7,498 nt of DNA from Flavobacteriaceae bacterium (GCA_949507465.1 CATEMS010000258.1:1-7498), one strand, 5' to 3'. Counted from the first letter of the stretch, positions 1 through 6,404 are shown. Numbers and translations: made by a program. The notes: a model not told the origin generated them from the sequence alone.

Positions 1-93
1 GTTTCGAGTCGTGCAGATAGACCTGGTGGGAGAAATGTCGCCGCCATCGGACGGATACAACTACATCATGACGGCGATTGATATGTTCACGCT
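1..93 (+). mobile_element. Fragment of a retrotransposon-type (Ty3/gypsy-like) integrase core, foreign to the rest of the window
   Basis: Frame 2 is open from base 2 and reads like the start of a retroelement rve integrase domain: VVQIDLVGEMSPPSDGY, then a YIMTAIDMFT segment. This matches the family pattern of a hydrophobic run, D-x-V-G, PP-S-x-G, Y-hydrophobic-x-T, then ID-x-FT. The Asp encoded at 20-22 would be the first acidic residue of the D,D-35-E triad; the other two are absent because the fragment is too short. Base use differs from the neighbours: about half G+C with roughly nine CpG in 90 bases, against an AT-rich, CpG-poor flank. Bacterial IS3-type transposases have a different pattern here, so a eukaryotic retroelement is the better reading. 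The family call is from recognition of the motif, not a search. No LTR, reverse transcriptase or target duplication is visible. Confidence 0.72.
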
Positions 94-98
94 GTGGG
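90..98. other. Junction between integrase-like fragment and bacterial MATE gene (probable chimera)
   Basis: Integrase similarity in frame 2 is good through the FT codons ending at 91 and then fades: a Leu codon stands where Arg or Lys is usual before Trp. MATE similarity in frame 1 begins at about 97 with GVVGAAWAS. Frame 1 is closed just upstream by TGA at 79-81, so the transporter frame cannot continue to the left. The integrase frame in turn ends at TAG 125-127 inside the transporter. Two unrelated genes therefore abut in different frames within a few bases. Confidence 0.7.
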
Positions 99-861
99 TG
101 TGGTTGGTGCCGCTTGGGCAAGTTTAGTAGCTCAAGGAGTAATGGCACTACTGTCTTTATTGTTGGTAATACAAAAAACCCAAGTATCTCTTCGTCTTGA
201 GTTTCCATTACATCCTCAAATCAAGCGACTTTTTATCATGTGTGCTAATTTATTTTTACGCTCTATTGCATTAAATATTGCCCTTATACTCTCTACAAGA
301 GAGGCTGCAGGACTTGGCAAAGAGTATGTTGCAGTGCATACCATTGCCATGAATATCTGGCTGTTTACCGCCTTTTTTCTAGATGGGTATGGCGCTGCGG
401 GTAATATTCTTGGGGGCAGGCTTCTTGGAGCAAAAAACTACCTCTCTCTCTGGAAATTAACCAAAAAAGTGACCTTGTATAACACCCTAGTCGCGATAGT
501 TTTAATTTTTGCTGGCGTGCTTTGCTACAACCACCTAGGGCTTATATTCAACAAAGACCCGCTGGTACTCTCTATATTTACTGGCATGTTTTATATGGTT
601 TTAATTAGCCTGCCTTTTAATGCTCTAGCATTTACACTAGATGCTATTTTTAAAGGTCTAGGCGAAATGGCCTATCTAAGAAATGTATTGTTGGGATCAA
701 CTTTTTTAGGCTTTCTTCCTGTGCTGATATTTTCTGACCACATGGGATGGGGGCTTATTGGTATTTGGGGAGCTATAATTGTATGGGTGGGCTGGAGAGC
801 AGTAGCTTTAATGATCAAATACCGCAAGAAGTACTTACCCCTAGCCATAGACATGTCCTAG
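94..861 (+). CDS. MATE family efflux transporter, DinF-like, 5'-truncated
   Basis: This is the C-terminal part of a multidrug and toxic compound extrusion transporter, an inner-membrane antiporter that exports cationic drugs or metabolites using a Na+ or H+ gradient. About 255 residues are present, against roughly 440-460 for the family. The piece opens with the GVVGAAWASLVAQG segment common in mid-protein of MATE carriers. About seven hydrophobic segments follow (near residues 10-26, 48-67, 83-98, 128-147, 160-180, 198-213 and 218-240), with a DinF-like FLDGYGAAGNILGGRLLGA block at 95-113. It ends in a basic tail and TAG at 859-861. The GTG at 94 is only the first possible start codon after the upstream stop. 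It is not the real start, because the N-terminal half is missing at the junction with foreign sequence. The substrate cannot be told from this fragment. Confidence 0.85.
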   Translation: MGVVGAAWASLVAQGVMALLSLLLVIQKTQVSLRLEFPLHPQIKRLFIMCANLFLRSIALNIALILSTREAAGLGKEYVAVHTIAMNIWLFTAFFLDGYGAAGNILGGRLLGAKNYLSLWKLTKKVTLYNTLVAIVLIFAGVLCYNHLGLIFNKDPLVLSIFTGMFYMVLISLPFNALAFTLDAIFKGLGEMAYLRNVLLGSTFLGFLPVLIFSDHMGWGLIGIWGAIIVWVGWRAVALMIKYRKKYLPLAIDMS

Positions 862-876
862 AACTTTTTAACACAA

Positions 877-907
877 AATTAAGTCTACTTAGGCAATAGA
901 CTTGATT
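877..907 (+). terminator. Hairpin after the MATE gene, possible weak terminator
   Basis: An 11-base stem (877-887 with 897-907) contains the perfect 7-base arms AAGTCTA and TAGACTT plus an A/T-rich extension with one G-U pair, around a 9-base loop. It begins 15 bases after the MATE stop and is followed by ACTTTTG rather than a clean T run, so intrinsic termination would be weak. Its right end overlaps the first base of the next gene's -7 motif. It could instead be a regulatory site for that gene. Confidence 0.4.
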
Positions 908-914
908 ACTTTTG
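907..914 (+). promoter_or_regulatory. Bacteroidota -7 promoter element upstream of the PaaE-like reductase
   Basis: TACTTTTG fits the TAnnTTTG consensus of the primary sigma factor of Bacteroidota. It ends 17 bases before the ATG at 932, so the untranslated leader would be about 10 bases. No TTG is found at the usual -33 distance; that place is taken by the hairpin arm. Confidence 0.5.
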
Positions 915-931
915 TAGAAAAATAAAATAGT

Positions 932-1981
932 ATGAGTGGATTCCATGAATTAAAAATATCACAGATCAAACAAGAAACCCCTTCCTCTGTGGCTGTTACT
1001 TTTGATGTTCCTCAAGCACTAAAAACTTCGTTTAGTTTCACTGCAGGACAATACATTACCTTACATCATACGATCAATCAGCAAGAGGTAAGACGGGCTT
1101 ATTCTCTTTGTAGCGCGCCATCAAGTGGCGAGCTTACTGTAGGTATAAAAAAAGTAGCAAATGGCACTTTTTCTGTCTATGCTAATGATCAATTGATGGT
1201 GGGTGATACCCTGCAGGTAATGCCCCCGCAAGGAACCTTTACCTATGATCCAAACTCCCAAAAAGGGCATCACATTGCAGCCTTTGCAGCTGGGAGCGGA
1301 ATCACACCCATTCTCTCTATTGTACAAGCTGCCTTAAACCAACAAACCCATACTAAGTTTTTACTTGTATACGGAAATCAAACAAAGCAACAGGCTATGT
1401 TTTATGATACTATTGAGCACTTAAAGGCCCAATTTCCAGATCGATTTTTTGTAGAATTCATTTATAGCCGCTCTCAAGAAACCAATGCTGCAAGAGGGCG
1501 CATTGATAAAAACGTTGTGAACTATTACCTTTCTAACAAATACAAACAAACCAGCTTTAAGGACTTTTATGTATGCGGCCCCGAGGCCATGATTGATGAG
1601 GTTTCAAATACTCTTGTAGCATCTGGGGTTTCAAAAAGTCAGATTCATTTCGAACTCTTCACGGCATCCACAGCACCTGTTTCACAGACAGTAAAAGAGG
1701 GTACAACATCAATCTCTATTATTGTTGACCAGGTCACAGAGCAATTTACCATGGCGCAAAATAAAACCATTCTAGAGGCAGCACTAGAAAAACAATTGGA
1801 TGCACCCTACTCCTGTCAAGGAGGTATTTGTAGCTCATGTATTGGTAGAGTTATTCAAGGAGAGGCTCAAATGCGCCAAAACCAAATCTTAACAGATAGT
1901 GAGGTTGCAGAAGGTCTTGTATTGACCTGTCAAGCGCACCCTGTTACTCCAACAGTGGTTGTAGACTATGATGACATCTAG
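932..1981 (+). CDS. PaaE-like oxidoreductase with FAD, NAD(P) and 2Fe-2S domains
   Basis: This 349-residue protein is a complete three-domain electron transfer reductase passing electrons from NAD(P)H through flavin to a plant-type 2Fe-2S cluster and on to a partner. The FAD-binding barrel (about 5-105) carries RAYS at 55-58. The NAD-binding domain (about 112-240) carries GSGITP at 121-126 and CGPE at 215-218. The C-terminal ferredoxin domain (about 260-349) has cluster ligands C295, C300, C303 and C333, spaced C-x4-C-x2-C-x29-C. This order matches PaaE, the reductase of phenylacetyl-CoA epoxidase, and related ring-hydroxylase reductases. No paaABCD or other oxygenase gene is nearby, so the partner is unknown and no symbol is given. 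It lies 70 bases after the MATE gene and ends 7 bases from the convergent glycosyltransferase gene. Confidence 0.9.
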   Translation: MSGFHELKISQIKQETPSSVAVTFDVPQALKTSFSFTAGQYITLHHTINQQEVRRAYSLCSAPSSGELTVGIKKVANGTFSVYANDQLMVGDTLQVMPPQGTFTYDPNSQKGHHIAAFAAGSGITPILSIVQAALNQQTHTKFLLVYGNQTKQQAMFYDTIEHLKAQFPDRFFVEFIYSRSQETNAARGRIDKNVVNYYLSNKYKQTSFKDFYVCGPEAMIDEVSNTLVASGVSKSQIHFELFTASTAPVSQTVKEGTTSISIIVDQVTEQFTMAQNKTILEAALEKQLDAPYSCQGGICSSCIGRVIQGEAQMRQNQILTDSEVAEGLVLTCQAHPVTPTVVVDYDDI

Positions 1982-1988
1982 AGAATTC

Positions 1989-3026
1989 TTATTGCAATAA
2001 AGCAAGTAGTTTTTCAACAACAAGGCTTGGGGTGATTGTCTCTATGGCCCCCTGGTATCCATCTGGACACTTATTGCCGTACACTGAGGTTGGCACTAAG
2101 GGGTATTTTATTCTATCTGCAAGGAGTTGATTGTTTGCCTTTTGATTAAAAGGAGCAAAACCCAAAGCTGGATGTGTAACTCCCCAAATGGTAAGCACAG
2201 GGATATCATACAAAGCAGCAAGATGACCATTACCACTATCCATAGCTAGCATCACATCTAGGTTTGATATAAGCTCGAGTTCTTGAGTAAAAGTAAGTTT
2301 CCCTGCAATATTGGTAATTCCTTGTAAACTCCCAGCAAGATTGTCTAGTTGTGTTATTTCTGTGGGGCCTCCACCAAATAAAAAAATCTCAAAATCTCCA
2401 GAATTGCTTACCTGGTTTATTACTTGCTTTATTAGGTGAAAAGGGTAGGCTTTGCCTTTATGGGCAGCAAAAGGAGCCACGCCTATATACTTTTTAGAAC
2501 TTTTTCCTATGAGCTTTTGTGTATTTGCAGATAGTACTTTTCTAGCAGGGAATTTGTGTTTTGTTAGATCTATAGCAAACCCAAGTGCAGCAAAAACATC
2601 TGCATACCGTTGATGTGTGCTCTTAAGGGTTTCTAGTTTGCCTCCCTCGGCCTGTGTAAGTTTCTTTTTGTCACTTCTTGCTTTATCTATAGTTGCTATT
2701 TTTAGGCCTCTAAGCCATAAAAAAGCCCTTAGTATTTTAGATCGTAACACATTGTGGGTATCTGCAACCAAAGTAATATCCAACCTTTTTGCCTCTTTTG
2801 CTAGTTGAAACAAACCTAAAAAACCTTTGTGAGATCCCTTGAGATCTGCAGGTAATACCCTTACGTTTTTAAGGTCTTCAAACAATGGAGAGAGAAAACC
2901 CTTGGTAACTACGGTTATTTTTAGCTTTGGGTATGTTGCTGTGAGTACACGCAGTACAGGAACCAACATGGCCACATCTCCCATAGCCGAAAGGCGAATT
3001 ACCAAAATGTGTGCAGCGGTTTTCAA
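1989..3026 (-). CDS. Family 9 glycosyltransferase (heptosyltransferase-like)
   Basis: This 345-residue protein belongs to the GT9 family, whose ADP-heptose:LPS heptosyltransferases add sugars to lipopolysaccharide core on the cytoplasmic face of the inner membrane. The N-terminal Rossmann half opens with HILVIRLSAMGDVAM (6-20), the acceptor-side signature. The C-terminal half has GVAPFAAHKGKAYP (182-195), an FLFGGG loop (215-220) and MDSGNGHLAAL (262-272), the nucleotide-sugar site equivalent to D-S-G-x-x-H-L-A in heptosyltransferases. The length is normal. The start is a TTG: the only earlier in-frame codons run back to the TAA of the DUF4254 gene and include no ATG or GTG. It lies 27 bases downstream of that gene on the same strand, so the two are probably co-transcribed. 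The sugar donor and acceptor cannot be told; it may act on LPS core or another surface glycan. Confidence 0.9.
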   Translation of the reverse strand: MKTAAHILVIRLSAMGDVAMLVPVLRVLTATYPKLKITVVTKGFLSPLFEDLKNVRVLPADLKGSHKGFLGLFQLAKEAKRLDITLVADTHNVLRSKILRAFLWLRGLKIATIDKARSDKKKLTQAEGGKLETLKSTHQRYADVFAALGFAIDLTKHKFPARKVLSANTQKLIGKSSKKYIGVAPFAAHKGKAYPFHLIKQVINQVSNSGDFEIFLFGGGPTEITQLDNLAGSLQGITNIAGKLTFTQELELISNLDVMLAMDSGNGHLAALYDIPVLTIWGVTHPALGFAPFNQKANNQLLADRIKYPLVPTSVYGNKCPDGYQGAIETITPSLVVEKLLALLQ

Positions 3027-3053
3027 TAGAATATACTTAAGGAGTAAAAGCGG

Positions 3054-3665
3054 TTATTTTTGCCCTCTCAATACTGGGTTCAGCTCATCGTCGTTGTACA
3101 TTTTCATTTGCTTGTATACTTTCATGTACTTAACACCAGTGGTAATATCATGTAATAACTGGTCTATGGCACTACTCAAATCCACACGCTGTTCTAGCAG
3201 AACGTTAAGTTTTGTTTGACAAGCATCACGATGCGCTAAACTAGCATTTTCTCGAGTTGCTTCCTCATGCATGTGATATACTTTTAGTGCCAAAATAGAA
3301 AGCCTATCAACCCCCCAAGCAGGACTCTCTGTGTTTATTGTTGCATCTGAGTTTGGCACAACATCTTTATTCATGTCTAAAAAATAACTGTCTATGTACT
3401 CAACCATATCTGTACGATCTTGGTTGCTTGCGTCAATTTGACGTTTCAAAGCAAGTGCAGCTACAGGATCAATTTTGGGATCACGTATGATATCCTCATA
3501 ATGCCACTGTACTGTATCAATCCAGCATTTACGGTACAGTAAGTGCTCCAATAGATGTGTCTCTTTAATGTAGCTATTTGTAAAAGGTTGGTCTACAGTA
3601 TTTATGATGTGATAGGTGTCTATCACTTGCTTAAAAACGGCATTTGCAATCTCGCTAAAATTCAT
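3054..3665 (-). CDS. DUF4254 domain protein
   Basis: This 203-residue soluble, probably helical protein has no signal peptide or membrane segment. It matches the DUF4254 family as I recall it: THLLEHLLYRKCWIDTVQWHYED (35-57, quoted in parts: HLLEHLLYRK, then CWIDTVQWHYED), NQDRTDMVEYID (81-92) and SPAWGVDRLSILALKVYHMHEE (114-135, core WGVDRLSILALK). The conserved His, Glu, Asp and Arg residues in these blocks suggest an active or binding site, but no activity is established that I know of. Its position just upstream of a family 9 glycosyltransferase is a recurring arrangement in Bacteroidota and suggests a part in envelope glycan assembly; that is inference. The ATG at 3665 follows a promoter-like element near 3701-3728. 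Confidence 0.85.
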   Translation of the reverse strand: MNFSEIANAVFKQVIDTYHIINTVDQPFTNSYIKETHLLEHLLYRKCWIDTVQWHYEDIIRDPKIDPVAALALKRQIDASNQDRTDMVEYIDSYFLDMNKDVVPNSDATINTESPAWGVDRLSILALKVYHMHEEATRENASLAHRDACQTKLNVLLEQRVDLSSAIDQLLHDITTGVKYMKVYKQMKMYNDDELNPVLRGQK

Positions 3666-3700
3666 GGCAACTAGGGTATAAAATGTTTATATATAGATTA

Positions 3701-3728
3701 CAAATGTATCATAAATTTTTATTGCAAA
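3701..3728 (-). promoter_or_regulatory. Putative promoter for the DUF4254-glycosyltransferase operon
   Basis: On the minus strand TACATTTG (3708 down to 3701) fits the -7 motif TAnnTTTG. A TTTG/TTG lies upstream (3728-3725), with 16 bases between it and the -7 element, one short of the usual 17-23. Transcription would start about 30 bases before the DUF4254 ATG. This places the promoter between DUF6427 and DUF4254, so the downstream pair can be expressed independently. Confidence 0.55.
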
Positions 3729-3779
3729 TGAGGATATACAATGGGTTTTGATCCTCCATCATGTAAAAACAGCTCCGTA

Positions 3780-4721
3780 TCATACCCAGGGTAAAACCAG
3801 TACTGCAATAACCAAAGACCATAAAAACACTTCATTAAACACCCTGCGGATTTTTGATGTCCCAGATTCTACATAATTTGAGGTAATGGCTGCTAAAGGA
3901 GCAAAAAGAAAGAATAATTCACTACCGTTTTTTTGTGCCTTGATTGATATAATACCCACACTAACAATGGTAAGAAGTAAAATGGTAATGGCAGCGGGTC
4001 TTTCTTTTTTTGACAAGGATGCAAGTTTAGTAAGTCTGCTGCCCCCCATCCAAAGTACCAAGGCAAGCAATATAGCAGTAGGTATAAATAGCCCACTATC
4101 TTGATAAGCGCTCAGGTCAACATCTCTGATCGGGATCCAATGACTTAGCCATGAGAGAGAATCTGCTACCAAAATTTGATACGCTACGGCACTACTAATG
4201 ATGCCTAAAAACCCAACAATAGGAATCAAAACATAGGTTACTTTAAATTTAGTGTTACTAATAATTGCGGGGTACAACACCAAAAAAAACAGAAGGGACC
4301 AACCATAGCAAAAAGAGGCAAAGGTGATGTACATTGTAGCATCAAATATTTTTTTCACTGTATTTTTTTCTGTTGTTAAACTCAGTATTCTTCTTGTAGC
4401 CAATAAAACGAAGATATTGGCCAAAATGAGTTTTGGAGAATTGTAAACCTCTGGCACTAGCAACACAAAAAGTACAAATAGTAAGATGGCAAAGGTGTTA
4501 TTTTTTGTGACCGTATTCTTTCTGATGATGAAATCCAATAATAATACCGCAAATACCATTAAAAAAACAACAACTCCACGAGTGCCAATTGTAGTAAAAA
4601 AACCTTCGCCCAACCAAAGCTCTTGGCCTGTTAGAAGTTTAGAAAAATACCCAACTATGATGGCGATACTCAGAAGTATGTAATTTATGGGTTTAGATTT
4701 ACCGAAAAAACTTGTGAGCAT
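3780..4721 (-). CDS. DUF6427 family integral membrane protein
   Basis: This 313-residue protein is almost wholly membrane-embedded, with about nine or ten hydrophobic segments (near 13-29, 48-64, 76-91, 97-110, 128-150, 162-184, 212-226, 243-260, 267-282 and 295-311). It starts with MLTSFFGKSKPINY, has a basic FIIRKNT loop at 64-70, a KKIFDA loop at 123-128, and ends with KNGSELFFLFAPLAAI (264-279) before a last membrane helix. I recognise this pattern as DUF6427, a family of flavobacteria often found beside purD and DUF6341. No catalytic motif is visible and its role is unknown. The gene is divergent from DUF6341, with 39 bases between the two start codons. The ATG at 4721 is the natural start, because the conserved N-terminus begins there. 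The stop is at 3780-3782. Confidence 0.82.
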   Translation of the reverse strand: MLTSFFGKSKPINYILLSIAIIVGYFSKLLTGQELWLGEGFFTTIGTRGVVVFLMVFAVLLLDFIIRKNTVTKNNTFAILLFVLFVLLVPEVYNSPKLILANIFVLLATRRILSLTTEKNTVKKIFDATMYITFASFCYGWSLLFFLVLYPAIISNTKFKVTYVLIPIVGFLGIISSAVAYQILVADSLSWLSHWIPIRDVDLSAYQDSGLFIPTAILLALVLWMGGSRLTKLASLSKKERPAAITILLLTIVSVGIISIKAQKNGSELFFLFAPLAAITSNYVESGTSKIRRVFNEVFLWSLVIAVLVLPWV

Positions 4722-4742
4722 ATAGGGTATTGTATACTTTTG
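4712..4742 (+). promoter_or_regulatory. Bacteroidota-type promoter for the DUF6341 gene
   Basis: TTG at 4712-4714, a 20-base spacer and TACTTTTG at 4735-4742 give a full match to the Bacteroidota primary promoter (TTG, 17-23 bases, TAnnTTTG). Transcription would start about a dozen bases before the ATG at 4761. The -33 element lies inside the first codons of the divergent DUF6427 gene, so the two control regions overlap. I see no equally good minus-strand promoter for DUF6427. Confidence 0.65.
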
Positions 4743-4760
4743 TAAAATAAATTTAAAGAT

Positions 4761-5006
4761 ATGGCTTTAAGAGATATTTTCTACGCAATTCAAGAGTTTA
4801 CAGAGGAAGTTTTATTTGTTCCTTTTAATGTATTAAGAGCCCTGGAATTAGAAAACTGGACAGCAGCAAATATCATGAACTGGTTGTTTATGCTAATTGG
4901 GGGTATTGCATTTGTATACTGGATGATTCAGTTAAAGAAATTCAATGATAACAATGAGGAAGATACCACCTCTACATCACACTCCTATCTTGGTGGAGAT
5001 AGCTAA
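4761..5006 (+). CDS. DUF6341 family small membrane protein
   Basis: This 81-residue protein has an amphipathic N-terminal stretch (MALRDIFYAIQEF, then VLFVPFNVLRALELENW), one clear membrane helix at about 38-57 (MNWLFMLIGGIAFVYWMIQL in part) and a charged tail with KKFNDNNEEDTTSTSHSYL. I recognise the ALELENW and KKFNDNNEED blocks as the DUF6341 family of flavobacteria. The short acidic, Ser/Thr-rich tail probably lies on one face of the membrane. No biochemical role is known to me. The gene is divergent from DUF6427 and convergent with purD, 13 bases from its stop; this neighbourhood recurs in flavobacteria. Its strong promoter suggests steady expression. Confidence 0.85.
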   Translation: MALRDIFYAIQEFTEEVLFVPFNVLRALELENWTAANIMNWLFMLIGGIAFVYWMIQLKKFNDNNEEDTTSTSHSYLGGDS

Positions 5007-5019
5007 TACCTCAAGTTAT

Positions 5020-6291
5020 TTAGTGTAAATCAAAACCAATATCGGTTCTATAATTCATCCTGTTAAAAGATAGTTTTTCTATGTTTTGATAGGATTTTTT
5101 TATGGCTTTTTTGTAGTCTTCATCCATTGAAGTAACGGCTATAACACGGCCTCCATTAGTGACAACAGACCCATTGTTTATCGCTGTTCCTGCATGAAAT
5201 AATATAGAGCTGGAAACAGTATCAATACCTGAGATTATAGCTCCTTTTTCATAAGCCTCTGGGTAGCCGCCAGAGACCAGCATAACAGTTGCTGCAGCTC
5301 TAGGGTCTAGTTCAAAATCTAATGTATGAAGATGTTGCCCATAGGTAGCCTCCAATACAGCAACCAAATCTGTTTTTATTCTTGGCAATACCACCTCAGT
5401 TTCTGGATCTCCCATACGTACGTTGTATTCAATTACAAAGGGGTCATCACCTACTTTGATCAGACCAATAAATAGAAAACCTTTGTAGTCTATCTTTTCT
5501 TTGTGTAAGCCCTCTACAGTAGGGATCACAATGCGCTGTTCAATTTTTTGCATCAAAGCATCATCTGCAAATGGTACTGGAGAAATAGCTCCCATACCAC
5601 CTGTGTTTAACCCTGTATCTCCCTCACCGATGCGTTTGTAGTCTTTTGCAGTGGGTAATATTTTATAGTTTTTACCATCTGTGAGCACAAAAACACTTAG
5701 TTCTATCCCGTCCAAGAATTCTTCAATGACAACCCTGTTGCTAGCGGTACCAAATTGCCCACCCAGCATCTCTGCTAAGGCCAGTTTAGCCTCATTTAAA
5801 TCTTGGATGATTAACACCCCTTTTCCTGCCGCAAGCCCGTCAGCTTTTAACACGTAGGGCGCCTTCAGCGTTTCTAAAAACTGTTTTCCCTGATCTAATG
5901 TCTGAGCAGTAAAACTTGCATACCCTGCCGTTGGGATGTTATGGGCCATCATAAATTCTTTTGCGCGCTGTTTACTGCCCTCTAGTAAAGCTCCTTTTTT
6001 TGAGGGACCAATAATTTGCACCTTTTGTAAACCAGGTGTAGCAGCAAAATAATCTACAATACCTTGCACTAGAGGATCTTCTGGACCTACAACTACCATA
6101 TCAATGGCATTGTTTAACACGCATTGTTCTATGGCTTTGAAATCTGTGACACAGAGGCTGATATTTGTTGCAATAGCAGCAGTGCCTGCATTTCCAGGGG
6201 CAACAAAAAGATTTTTACAACGTTCACTTTTTGCCAATTGATAGGCAAAAGTATGTTCTCTACCACCAGATCCTAAGACTAATATATTCAT
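5020..6291 (-). CDS. purD: Phosphoribosylamine-glycine ligase (GAR synthetase)
   Basis: This cytoplasmic ATP-grasp enzyme joins glycine to 5-phosphoribosylamine, the second step of de novo purine synthesis. At 423 residues it is full length. The N-terminal domain has GSGGREH (7-13), PGNAGTA (32-38) and GPEDPL (69-74). The ATP-grasp domain has LKADGLAAGKGV (148-159), DYKRIGEGDTGLNTGGMG (217-234) and the metal-binding ENVRMGDPETE-type block, here YNVRMGDPETE (289-299). The C-terminal domain has GGRVIAVT (380-387). All expected motifs are intact. The ATG at 6291 gives the canonical MNILVLGSGG start. It is transcribed alone on the minus strand, with a -7 motif just upstream, and shares no operon with other pur genes here. 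It converges on DUF6341 with no room for a terminator between. Confidence 0.97.
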   Translation of the reverse strand: MNILVLGSGGREHTFAYQLAKSERCKNLFVAPGNAGTAAIATNISLCVTDFKAIEQCVLNNAIDMVVVGPEDPLVQGIVDYFAATPGLQKVQIIGPSKKGALLEGSKQRAKEFMMAHNIPTAGYASFTAQTLDQGKQFLETLKAPYVLKADGLAAGKGVLIIQDLNEAKLALAEMLGGQFGTASNRVVIEEFLDGIELSVFVLTDGKNYKILPTAKDYKRIGEGDTGLNTGGMGAISPVPFADDALMQKIEQRIVIPTVEGLHKEKIDYKGFLFIGLIKVGDDPFVIEYNVRMGDPETEVVLPRIKTDLVAVLEATYGQHLHTLDFELDPRAAATVMLVSGGYPEAYEKGAIISGIDTVSSSILFHAGTAINNGSVVTNGGRVIAVTSMDEDYKKAIKKSYQNIEKLSFNRMNYRTDIGFDLH

Positions 6292-6313
6292 GAAATATAG
6301 ATTTTATGCATCA

Positions 6314-6321
6314 CAAAAATA
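6314..6321 (-). promoter_or_regulatory. -7 promoter element for purD
   Basis: On the minus strand TATTTTTG fits TAnnTTTG. It lies 22 bases before the purD ATG, giving a leader of roughly 16 bases. No TTG is seen at the usual -33 distance, so the call rests on the -7 motif and its placement. I saw no sign of a purine-responsive element. Confidence 0.45.
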
Positions 6322-6404
6322 GGCTCTTTTTTAAGCCTGAGAAAATTATTTTAAGGATCATTTTTTTGAATTTAAATATAAAAACCCCAAAAAACTTATT
6401 TTTA

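Noticed and set aside
1..93. Bacterial insertion sequence at the left end
   Set aside because: The residue pattern fits retroelement integrases better than IS3- or IS30-type transposases, and no terminal inverted repeat or target duplication is seen.
94..96. GTG as the true start of the MATE gene
   Set aside because: The protein begins in the middle of the MATE fold and lacks about 190-200 N-terminal residues; the GTG is only the first possible start after the junction.
2839..3219. Plus-strand open frame of 126 codons across the glycosyltransferase/DUF4254 boundary
   Set aside because: It is antisense to two recognised genes, with low-complexity content and no family resemblance.
3738..3860. 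A second minus-strand frame overlapping the end of DUF6427 that reads protein-like at its end (DTELFLHDGGSKPIVYPHLQ, then stop near 3721)
   Set aside because: It is only about 49 codons between stops and overlaps the well-conserved C-terminal helix of DUF6427, which ends as I expect for the family. A frameshift or separate small gene is not needed to explain it. Checking relatives for conservation of this peptide would settle it.
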